Below are positions 1 through 7,557 of a stretch of 64,000 bases of DNA, piece after piece (positions within the stretch are counted from its first letter, which is position 1; every line of letters starts with the position of its first letter). A program made the translations under genes and the position numbers. Source of the DNA: an uncultured Clostridia bacterium. GTDB taxonomy: Bacteria; Bacillota; Clostridia; Oscillospirales; CAG-382. Under the pieces are notes generated by a model. That model saw nothing but the letters and a program-made list of their open reading frames with translations. It searched no databases and was not told where the DNA came from. The stretch is taken from the NCBI GenBank assembly GCA_947628695.1, contig CANRAV010000006.1, positions 41,783 to 105,782 on the forward strand, written 5' to 3'.

Positions 1-1368
1 CAGTACAAGCTTTATCGCCCAAGGGGGCACTTCCGGGTTGTTGTATTCGTCATCTATAAACACAAAAGCCGATTCATACTGCGGCTTCCTCTCGGGGAAG
101 TCGCCGTATCCGTCTGTGAAATATATAAGCCCTTTAAGGTGCGTAAACTCGTGATTTTTCACCAGATCATCCACAAGCCGAAACACGGGTCGGAAGTCCG
201 TTCCGCCGAGACCGCGAATTTTCATACTGTTCAGGTATTTGTCGAACTCCTCCTGGTTTGTGATCTTGACATGCTCCTGTATTTCCGCGTCGCACTGAAT
301 GATGTGCAGGTTTATCTTCGAAAAGAAGCTCTCGGTGCTTTTAAGCACGTTGTAGGTCTTCCGGATAAAGGTCTGCACAAGCTCTCCCGAGACAGAGCCG
401 GACGTGTCGATGGCAACGACGAATTCGCGTATGCGGTTGACCTCCCGGTACTCCAGCGGCTCTACAAGCGGCATGTTTTTGTACAGCTGCAGCCCGTACG
501 AGTAGAAGATATAGTCGAACTCGTCCGGGTCTATCTTCATAACCTCTCCGCGCACTGCAAACTTGCGCAAAAACGCAGTATAGTCGTACCTCTCGCGGTT
601 TACCTCCTTCAGGTTCTGCATAAGGTTTCCGGCGTTTTCGCCCTGATTGCGTGAGAATGTCTCCAAGTCCTGCTCTATCTTCTCGGCAATCTCCGCCCAA
701 TCCTGCGACACTGCGTCGTATGAAGCGCCTTCTTCGTCTCCGTCTCCGCGTTCGCCTTCTCCGCCTGCCCGACCGGCAAGCGCCATGCGCTTTTCTGCCG
801 GCATAAACCACACCTCGTGCTCGTCGGCATAGAATGACGCACGCATGGTTGCGGATTTAACCGGTGTGATTCCCGTGTCCAAAAGGTATCGGTATATCTT
901 CTCCGCCGTCATAAGCTTAACCTTTTTCTGCAGCGCGTCAAGCTCTGCCTTTTGTTTTTGCCCGCGCAGGGCAGAGGTGCAGTACAAGCCAAGCTGCGAT
1001 ACGGTCGCCTCCACCGCAATGTCACAGGCCAAATCCCAAAGATGCCTGTCCACATTGGGCGCGACAAACATATGCCGGTAAATGCAGTGCAGCACTATGT
1101 GCAGATAGTCGCGCACCGGCCCTTCTTTTTCGTACTTAAAGCGGTCAAGCACATGCCTCGGGTTGTAAAACAGAAAATGCCCATCCGTCTGCAGGGTCTT
1201 CGTGTCCTCTTCGTCGGAGCGGACGTACACAAACCTGCTTAATGCCGCATCCAAAAACCTAAGCTTTGTAAGAAGCGTGTTCCTGCTGAGCTTCAATATG
1301 TCAAGCGCCAGCTTGTCCATCTTCTCCGCCCGCTCTTCGTCTATCGGCGTCTTTTCGTTTTCGTGCAA
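1..1368 (-). CDS. vWA-like / DUF2201 putative metallopeptidase protein (3' end off window)
   Basis: The frame stays open from a TTG start to the left edge, so about 456 codons are visible and the C-terminus is missing. TTG is chosen because AAAAGGAG lies 9 nt upstream and no in-frame ATG is as well placed. Residues 90-99 contain H-x3-H-x4-H, followed by a CDIAVE stretch, matching the putative metallopeptidase half of DUF2201 proteins. Near residue 320 a DTSGSVS segment forms a MIDAS D-x-S-x-S, and the visible end carries a FTDGYGD motif, as in vWA folds. In this family the protein usually works with a MoxR-type AAA ATPase; none is visible here and it could lie beyond the edge. The gene follows the LRR-BRCT gene after a 118-bp gap and is probably the last visible member of the WYL-led cluster. 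Confidence 0.85.
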   Translation of the reverse strand, partial: MHENEKTPIDEERAEKMDKLALDILKLSRNTLLTKLRFLDAALSRFVYVRSDEEDTKTLQTDGHFLFYNPRHVLDRFKYEKEGPVRDYLHIVLHCIYRHMFVAPNVDRHLWDLACDIAVEATVSQLGLYCTSALRGQKQKAELDALQKKVKLMTAEKIYRYLLDTGITPVKSATMRASFYADEHEVWFMPAEKRMALAGRAGGEGERGDGDEEGASYDAVSQDWAEIAEKIEQDLETFSRNQGENAGNLMQNLKEVNRERYDYTAFLRKFAVRGEVMKIDPDEFDYIFYSYGLQLYKNMPLVEPLEYREVNRIREFVVAIDTSGSVSGELVQTFIRKTYNVLKSTESFFSKINLHIIQCDAEIQEHVKITNQEEFDKYLNSMKIRGLGGTDFRPVFRLVDDLVKNHEFTHLKGLIYFTDGYGDFPERKPQYESAFVFIDDEYNNPEVPPWAIKLVL

Positions 1369-1486
1369 ATTTCAATACTCCTTTTCGTCAGCATTTACTT
1401 CTTTTTCTTTGACTTTCCCGGAGAGGGAAGCTCTCCAAGCGAGAACTCCTTCCTCGTCTTGTTCGCCCTTTCACACCAAAAGCTTT

Positions 1487-3520
1487 TCAGCCTTCTTTTA
1501 CCATTTTCAATAACTGCTCTTCGGTTATAATAGGCACGCCAAGCTTGGCGGCTTTTTCGGCCGTTGCGCTGAATTCATAATCGGATATAAGATAGTCCGT
1601 CCTTGCGCTTAAAGTGTCGCGCACTATGCCGCCGTGTTCTCTAATAAAATCCTTAAATTCATAAAGATACATTCTGTAACCGTTCACTATGATTAAATTT
1701 CCTGTTACAACGAATGTAAGCCCTTTAATGCCTTTTTGGTTCTTGACTTGCTCACGTCTTGCCGCTATTTTTTCGCGGTACTTCGCTGCACGCTTGGCGC
1801 GCTTTTCCGCGCGCTTTTCCTCCGGATCTTCAGCGTCAAGCGAGAACTCGTCAAGCCCTTTTGCTCCGAAGTGTTTATGCTGATAGTTTAAAAGCTCTGC
1901 CCGCATCTGCGCGTCTTCCGTGCTTTCAATAAACGTTTTCACTTCTTTTTCCGAAAGCGCTCCGATCTCAAGCAAAAGGTGCAGAAGCGCATTGTTGCCG
2001 ACGGCACGCTTTACATATGTTTTGCTGTTGCGCTTGACAAAATCGCTGTTCTTTTTCTTCCAGGTCTCGGTATCGGGCACGTCGTCGTATATTGAGGCAA
2101 ATCCCATAACGGCAAGTATTTTGTACGCGGCCGGTATGTTGTCAATGTCTCCTAAGTATACAATTCTTTGCAGATTTTTGCAATCGTGAAAGGCTTGATC
2201 ACCGATTTTCTTTACGCTTCCCGGTATTGTTATGTCTGTCATGTTCCGACATTTCTTAAATGCTTTGGCACTGATACACGTTACACCGTCGGGTATAGTG
2301 ACCTTTTTTGAATCTTTTTTCACGAAGTAGTACACAACTCCGTTTACCGTTACAAACCCCTGCTCGTCCTGTAAGCCGAAGCAGTCGTAAAAAGCACACG
2401 ACCCCACAGCGGCGCTTTTCGGAATCTTTAAGTCTGTCAGACTTTCGCAGTATTCAAAAGCCTCCTTCCCAATGTTTGTTACACCTTCCGGTATTGTCAC
2501 GCTTGTCAGGCTTCTGCAGCACAAAAATGCGCGCTCTCCAATACTTGTCACACCTTCCGGTATTGTCACACTTGTCAGGCTTTCGCAGTCTTCAAATGCG
2601 CGCTCTCCAATACTTGTCACACCTTCCGGTATTGTCACACTTGTCAGGCTTCTGCAGAATCTAAACGCACTATTCCCAATGTTTTTAACACTGTTCGGTA
2701 TAGTCACGCTTGTCAGACTTTCGCAGCCCAAAAACGCTTGCTCTCCTATGCTTGTCACGCTGTCCGGTATTGTCACGCTTTCCAGGCTTTCGCAGTACCA
2801 AAACGCTTTCTTTCCTATGCTTGTCACGCTGTTGGGTATAGTCACGCTTGTCAGACTTTCGCAGTTCCAAAACGCACTCTCCCCAATACTTGTCACGCCT
2901 TCCGGTATTGTCACACTTTTCAGGTTTTTGCAGCCATGAAATGCAAACTCTCCAATGCTTGTCACACCGTCCGGTATTGTCATGCAGTCTATGTCTGTTT
3001 TTACGCAGTCAAACAATATCCCGTTTACTATAACAAACCCTTGTTCATCCTGTAAGGCAGTGCATCCCTTGAATGCGCCTGAGCCGATAGATGTCACGCT
3101 ATCCGGTATTGTCACGCTTTCCAGGCTTCTGCAACCGGAAAATACACGCTCTGCAATGCTCGTCACACCTTCCGGTATTATCACGCTTTTCAGGCTTCCG
3201 CAGCCCCAAAACGCACTTTCTCCAATGCTTGTCACGCTGTCCGGCATTGTTACTCTTTTCAGCTTTTCGCAATCCTTGAATGCACAATCGCCAATGCTCG
3301 TCACACCTTCCGGTATTATCACGCTTTTCAGGCTTCCGCAGCCCCAAAACGCACTTTCTCCAATGCTTGTCACGCTGTCCGGCATTGTTACTCTTTTCAG
3401 CTTTTCGCAATCCTTGAATGCACAATCGCCAATGCTCGTCACGCCCTCCGGGATAACGACGTCACCGCCGTTGCCTTTGTAGTTATTTAAAACTCCGTTT
3501 TTGATTACAAATTCATCCAT
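1487..3520 (-). CDS. BspA-type leucine-rich repeat protein with C-terminal BRCT domain
   Basis: About 677 residues with no signal peptide, so probably cytoplasmic. Residues 1-450 are BspA-type (LRR_5) repeats of about 23 residues on the pattern VTIPxGVTSIGxxAFxxC. A helical, charged region follows (about 480-600), and the last 80 residues look like a BRCT domain (GLTFVVTGNL, then a GGIV...TDYLI segment, ending in an EEQLLKMV helix). The start is placed at ATG 3520, where AAGGGG lies 8 nt upstream and the protein begins MDEFVIKNGV, like the paralogue at 7558-9861. A GTG at 3529 would overlap the ribosome-binding site. The DNA contains a perfect 138-bp tandem duplication (3159-3434). LRR plus BRCT is an unusual pairing. 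The LRR call is firm; the BRCT call is fairly firm; the role is unknown. Confidence 0.88.
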   Translation of the reverse strand: MDEFVIKNGVLNNYKGNGGDVVIPEGVTSIGDCAFKDCEKLKRVTMPDSVTSIGESAFWGCGSLKSVIIPEGVTSIGDCAFKDCEKLKRVTMPDSVTSIGESAFWGCGSLKSVIIPEGVTSIAERVFSGCRSLESVTIPDSVTSIGSGAFKGCTALQDEQGFVIVNGILFDCVKTDIDCMTIPDGVTSIGEFAFHGCKNLKSVTIPEGVTSIGESAFWNCESLTSVTIPNSVTSIGKKAFWYCESLESVTIPDSVTSIGEQAFLGCESLTSVTIPNSVKNIGNSAFRFCRSLTSVTIPEGVTSIGERAFEDCESLTSVTIPEGVTSIGERAFLCCRSLTSVTIPEGVTNIGKEAFEYCESLTDLKIPKSAAVGSCAFYDCFGLQDEQGFVTVNGVVYYFVKKDSKKVTIPDGVTCISAKAFKKCRNMTDITIPGSVKKIGDQAFHDCKNLQRIVYLGDIDNIPAAYKILAVMGFASIYDDVPDTETWKKKNSDFVKRNSKTYVKRAVGNNALLHLLLEIGALSEKEVKTFIESTEDAQMRAELLNYQHKHFGAKGLDEFSLDAEDPEEKRAEKRAKRAAKYREKIAARREQVKNQKGIKGLTFVVTGNLIIVNGYRMYLYEFKDFIREHGGIVRDTLSARTDYLISDYEFSATAEKAAKLGVPIITEEQLLKMVKEG
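3159..3434. repeat. Perfect 138-bp tandem duplication inside the LRR gene
   Basis: Positions 3159-3296 and 3297-3434 read identically base for base and add exactly two LRR units (46 residues), so the frame is preserved. Absence of any substitution, against many differences between the other repeat units, points to a recent duplication. Confidence 0.93.
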
Positions 3521-3532
3521 GCTGCCCACCCC

Positions 3533-3751
3533 TTATTTTAAATATTCACGCGCCAGGCGGTCGATGTCGGCCTGAGTAAAGTTATCCGGGTTCACACCCG
3601 CGGAATAGCAGGCGCGCTTAAACAGGGCTGTGTCGACGTAAGTCGCGCCGGAGGCCTTTATCTCTTTCGCCACGCGGGAAAGGTGCTCGTCTCTGATGCC
3701 GTTATATCCCTCTTCGTCAAGTGCACCAAGAATCCAGGGTTCAAAACACAT
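3533..3751 (-). CDS. 72-aa hypothetical protein
   Basis: A small protein between sbcC and the LRR-BRCT gene. AAAAGGAG lies about 9 nt before the ATG. It starts MCFEPWILGALDEEG and is otherwise soluble, helical and mixed-charge; no membrane segment, signal peptide or known motif is visible. Spacing is 24 bp from the sbcC stop and 12 bp to the next start, and the stop codon overlaps the ribosome-binding site of the LRR-BRCT gene, which suggests translational coupling. I do not recognise the family. The good ribosome-binding site and tight packing argue that it is real. Confidence 0.7.
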   Translation of the reverse strand: MCFEPWILGALDEEGYNGIRDEHLSRVAKEIKASGATYVDTALFKRACYSAGVNPDNFTQADIDRLAREYLK

Positions 3752-3775
3752 AGTAAAAATCTCCTTTTCTTTTAT

Positions 3776-6424
3776 TCAGCTGCGCAGCAGAATTTTGCTG
3801 CCGTTTTTGCCTTTTTCGATTTCAAGCTTTGACGGGATGGTTTCCGCCAAACGGGCGACGTGGGAGATTACGCCCACAACCACGTTAGAGTCGCCCCTGA
3901 CCTCCTGAAGGACAGAGACCGCGTCGTCCACCGCGTTGTCGTCAAGCGAGCCAAAGCCCTCGTCAACGAACATCGCCTCCATGTGCACGCCTCCGCCGGC
4001 ACGTACCACTGCGGAAAGGCCTATTGCAAGGCTGAGCGCAACCAAAAACTTTTCGCCGCCCGAAAGGGTGTTGACGCTTCTGCGCTGGTTTTGGTCCCTG
4101 TCGTAGACCTCAAGCTCAAGCCCCTTGTTGTGCGCACCGCCTGCCGCCTCGTCGGTGCGGTAAAGCCGGTACCTTCCGTTGTATATCGTCTTAAGCAGGT
4201 TGTTCGCCTGTGCGGTGACCTCGGAAAAGCGTGCGCCAAGCACGTACCTCTGCAGGCTTATGCCCGTGCCGCCGATGTGTTTTGCAAAGAGGCTGTTCGA
4301 ATCAACGGTTTTTGCCTTGCTGTCGATTTCGCGCTTTTGTTCGGTAAGCTCTTCACGGTCTCTTCGCGTGTTCTCAAGCTTGATGTTTACGGTCATTCTA
4401 TCGCTTAGCAGCTTGTCCTTTTCGTTTTTCGCATCCGAAACTGCTTTTTCTATCGCATCCATATCCGGCTTTTGGGCGTCTTTCAGCTCTGCCTGCTTAT
4501 TTGCAAAGTCCTCATTCTTCAGCTTCAACTGTGTGCGGAATTCCGTGCACTTGTCACGAAGACCTCGGATTTCGTCCGCATCGCGGCGGTTTTGCAAAAA
4601 CTCCGCCTCGTCCGCAAAGACGGAAGCGTCAAGCTCCGCAAGCCAGAGGGAAGCCTTCTCCTTCTCCGTTTGTTCCTTCGCTTCAAGCTCATTCTGCAGC
4701 CGATCTGCGTCGGCCTGCGCCGTGTGCAGTACGTTCTGCGCCTCCTGCAGCTTTTCTGCCGTCTCTTTATCCGCCTGTTCGAAGGCAGCGACTGCATCCT
4801 TTGCGGCTTTTATCTCTTTCTCCAAAGCGTCAAGCGTGTCTATGCCGGGCTGCTTCATCCCCTCGGCGCTTTCGTATTCCGCCTTCGCCGTCACGTATTC
4901 CGCCTCAGCCGACGCCCTTGCGTCCTCGGCCTGCTTCTTTGCCTTCTCGGCCTCGGAGCGCTCGCCGCGTGTCTTTACCTCTCGGTCGTTGGCGTCGTTT
5001 TCCGCCTTTGAAAGCCTGTCAAGCTCGCTGTCGGTGACGGCGCTCTCGGATGTCGGGGCGGGGGAGGGGTGATCGCAGCTTCCGCAAACGGGGCAGGGCT
5101 CGCCGCTTACAAGCTCCTTTGCAAGCTTCCCGCCAATGCCCTTAAGGTACGCGTTCATGCCCTCGCGGTAAGCACCGGAAGCTTTTTCCTTTTCGACGAT
5201 TGCCAAAGTACAGGCATTGTCTGTCTTCTTAAACCTCTCCTCTGCGTCGCTTACTGCGCTTGCCCTTGCGTCAAGCGCCCGCTTTGCCGCGTTAAAGCGC
5301 TGCTGCTTTTCCGCAAGCGACAGGTACAGTGGCTTTGCGGCCTCAAGCCGCACTATGTGCGCCTTCTTCTCCTCGTAGGCGCGTCTGCCTTCGTCGTGCT
5401 TGTCCTTCGCAGCCTTTGCCGCTTTTTCAGCTTTTTCTGCGGCTTCAAGCTTGATTTTGGCGTCCTCCGACTCAGTCTTTGCTTTATCCAGATTCTCCTC
5501 CGCCCGTTTGTACTCCTCGTATACGGGCTTAAGCTTTTCCGCCTTCTCCGCAAGACCTATGGCTTTTTCCGTCTTCTCGATGTCCGCTTCCTGTTCTTTC
5601 ATTGCGGCAAGCTCTTCGCCAAGCCGATCAAGCTCGTCAAATTTCTCCTTTAAGCGAGAGGCGTTTTCTTTCAGCGTTGCCTGCTCTTCATGCTTCTTTT
5701 TGGCCTCCTCTTCAAGGCCTGTAAGCTCTTGCAGCGACTCTTCCATGCCGGCTATCTTCTGCTCAAGCTCATCAAGGTCGGCGCAGCCGTTGTCTTTAAG
5801 CTTTTCGTCGTAAGCCGCTTTTTTAGCCTTCAGCTCGTTTTCGTCTTCTTTGACCTTTTTTTGAATTATCTCCGTCGCCTTTTTCCAACGCTCGCCGTCG
5901 AAAAGCTTCGACAGTATCTCCTCTTTTTCGTCGGATTTCGAAGTAAGAAGCGTTTCAAACTTACCCTGCGGCAGGATTATTACCTGGCGGAACTGGTCGT
6001 ACGACAGGCCGATTATCTCCTCCGCCTTTTCGTTTACCTTTGACTTTGTGGCGTTGGCAAACAGAGGCCTCCACTCGCCGCCTATTTGCTCCATGCACTG
6101 CTGTTCAATGCTTTCGTTGACGCGCTTGATGCTTAGCGTGCGCAGGAACTTGTACCGCTTGCCTGCCTCGTCGAAGACAAACTCCACCCTTGTCTCGTCG
6201 TCCTTCCCGGCAAGCTTGCAGCGCATGTCGCTTATCTCGCCGCGCGTGCCGCCGCTTGACTTGCCGTAAAGCGCAACGCTCATTGCGTCCAGAATGGTGG
6301 TCTTGCCTGCGCCTGTTTCGCCGCATATAAGGAAGACTCCGTTCTTCTCCAGCTGCGTAAAATCGATAAACTGCCTCTCTAAATAGGGGCCGAAGCACTT
6401 AAATTCTATACTTATAGGTTTCAT
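3776..6424 (-). CDS. sbcC: SbcC, SMC-like ATPase subunit of the SbcCD nuclease
   Basis: 882 residues. It is the ATPase of the Mre11/Rad50-like SbcCD complex, which opens hairpins and processes DNA double-strand ends. The N-terminal Walker A is GETGAGKTT (about 35-43). Long heptad-rich coiled coils flank a CPVCG zinc hook near residue 444. The C-terminal half-domain carries the signature LSGGEKF near 786 and a Walker B FVDEGFGSLD near 820. The start overlaps the sbcD stop by 4 nt (ATGA), so the two are co-translated. The length is slightly below the roughly 1000 residues of the E. coli protein, as is common in Firmicutes. It sits inside a cluster led by a WYL regulator, unlike the usual stand-alone sbcDC pair. 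Confidence 0.96.
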   Translation of the reverse strand: MKPISIEFKCFGPYLERQFIDFTQLEKNGVFLICGETGAGKTTILDAMSVALYGKSSGGTRGEISDMRCKLAGKDDETRVEFVFDEAGKRYKFLRTLSIKRVNESIEQQCMEQIGGEWRPLFANATKSKVNEKAEEIIGLSYDQFRQVIILPQGKFETLLTSKSDEKEEILSKLFDGERWKKATEIIQKKVKEDENELKAKKAAYDEKLKDNGCADLDELEQKIAGMEESLQELTGLEEEAKKKHEEQATLKENASRLKEKFDELDRLGEELAAMKEQEADIEKTEKAIGLAEKAEKLKPVYEEYKRAEENLDKAKTESEDAKIKLEAAEKAEKAAKAAKDKHDEGRRAYEEKKAHIVRLEAAKPLYLSLAEKQQRFNAAKRALDARASAVSDAEERFKKTDNACTLAIVEKEKASGAYREGMNAYLKGIGGKLAKELVSGEPCPVCGSCDHPSPAPTSESAVTDSELDRLSKAENDANDREVKTRGERSEAEKAKKQAEDARASAEAEYVTAKAEYESAEGMKQPGIDTLDALEKEIKAAKDAVAAFEQADKETAEKLQEAQNVLHTAQADADRLQNELEAKEQTEKEKASLWLAELDASVFADEAEFLQNRRDADEIRGLRDKCTEFRTQLKLKNEDFANKQAELKDAQKPDMDAIEKAVSDAKNEKDKLLSDRMTVNIKLENTRRDREELTEQKREIDSKAKTVDSNSLFAKHIGGTGISLQRYVLGARFSEVTAQANNLLKTIYNGRYRLYRTDEAAGGAHNKGLELEVYDRDQNQRRSVNTLSGGEKFLVALSLAIGLSAVVRAGGGVHMEAMFVDEGFGSLDDNAVDDAVSVLQEVRGDSNVVVGVISHVARLAETIPSKLEIEKGKNGSKILLRS

Positions 6425-7545
6425 TTGCTCTCCTCCGTCATAGCCATAGCTTCCCGGAACATCTCAAGCTGTTCCTCCGTGGGGATGTAGTTTCCGCACT
6501 TCTCGGCAAGGAACCTTTTCAAAATGTCCTCGTCGCTTGCGCTTTTAAGCTCCTCTGCGGTAAGCGTGCTCTCCCCCTCGCCTTCGTCCGCGCTTATGCC
6601 CGTTACCTCAAGCAGGTACGGGAAGCGCTTGCCAAGCTCTGCCTGCATGTCGCTGCCGGCAACGCGGTCTGTGACCTTTAAGCGCAGATAGTCGTCCTTA
6701 AGGTCGCTTCGCGCCATCAGCTCGTCAAACGTGCCCTCCGCCGTCTTCCTGTCGCGCAGCTGCTTAAAGGGCACGAAGGTGCAGGACATGCCCTCTGTGT
6801 CGACAAGCATCACGCCCTTTTCCTGGTTCTCCTCGCTGAACGAGTATTTCACCGGGCTTCCGGAATAGCGTGCGTTTCGCCCCACCTCCTGCGGCTTGTG
6901 TATGTGCCCCAAGGCGACATAGTCGAAGTCGCGCAGCACCTCCTTGCTTACAGCCGGCGCAAGTCCCTTCATCACCGCACGGTCGGACTCGGAAAGCGAA
7001 GCGCCTACAATGTACGCGTGGCTGACTACGATGTTGCATCTGCTTCGATCCATCGTCTCGCGTATGCGGTCAAACACCGCCATGTGTGCGTCCTGCAGTG
7101 TGCGTATGTCGTCCTTTGTCTCGGGGAAAAGCTCCGAAACCTCGTATTTGTTGAAGTGCGGCACGGGGTAAACGGCCACCCTTCCACCGTCAAGCAGCAC
7201 CGGCTTTATGTCCCTTTCCAGGCGGCCTGCTATGTGAAGATCCACGCAGGAAAGCAGCTCCTTGTGTGCAGCAAGCCTCTCCGCCTGGTCGTGGTTGCCG
7301 GCTATGACAATAAACGGCACCTTAAGCTCGCCGCAAATTTTCTGCGCAGCGCTGTCGAAAAGCGCTATTGCGTCTGCGCCGACGTTGCCGCTGTCGTACA
7401 CGTCGCCGGCGCAAAGCACCGCGCCGACGTTTTCTTTTTGTATCAGCTCATACAGCTGCTGCAGAAAAAAACGCTGGCAGTCCTCGTAGTTTCCCGTTCC
7501 GACGCGCATTCCGAAATGCCAGTCGGATGTGTGTACAATTTTCAT
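6421..7545 (-). CDS. sbcD: SbcD, Mre11-like nuclease subunit
   Basis: 374 residues. Metallophosphoesterase-type nuclease partner of SbcC, with manganese-dependent exo- and endonuclease activity in the family. The metal-binding motifs are in order: SDWHFG (D8, H10), GDVYDSG (D48), GNHD (83-86), a VVSHAYI histidine and GHIHKPQ. The C-terminal region has the usual capping part. It begins MKIVHTSDWH. Its stop overlaps the sbcC start by 4 nt, and it lies 12 bp after the LRR-DUF4132 gene, so it is probably on the same transcript. Confidence 0.96.
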   Translation of the reverse strand: MKIVHTSDWHFGMRVGTGNYEDCQRFFLQQLYELIQKENVGAVLCAGDVYDSGNVGADAIALFDSAAQKICGELKVPFIVIAGNHDQAERLAAHKELLSCVDLHIAGRLERDIKPVLLDGGRVAVYPVPHFNKYEVSELFPETKDDIRTLQDAHMAVFDRIRETMDRSRCNIVVSHAYIVGASLSESDRAVMKGLAPAVSKEVLRDFDYVALGHIHKPQEVGRNARYSGSPVKYSFSEENQEKGVMLVDTEGMSCTFVPFKQLRDRKTAEGTFDELMARSDLKDDYLRLKVTDRVAGSDMQAELGKRFPYLLEVTGISADEGEGESTLTAEELKSASDEDILKRFLAEKCGNYIPTEEQLEMFREAMAMTEESK

Positions 7546-7557
7546 ATTTTACCTCCG

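Noticed and set aside
2308..3482. Regularly spaced repeats that could be taken for a CRISPR array
   Set aside because: The repeats are about 69 bp apart, degenerate and in frame with LRR units; they have no unique spacers or palindromic repeats.
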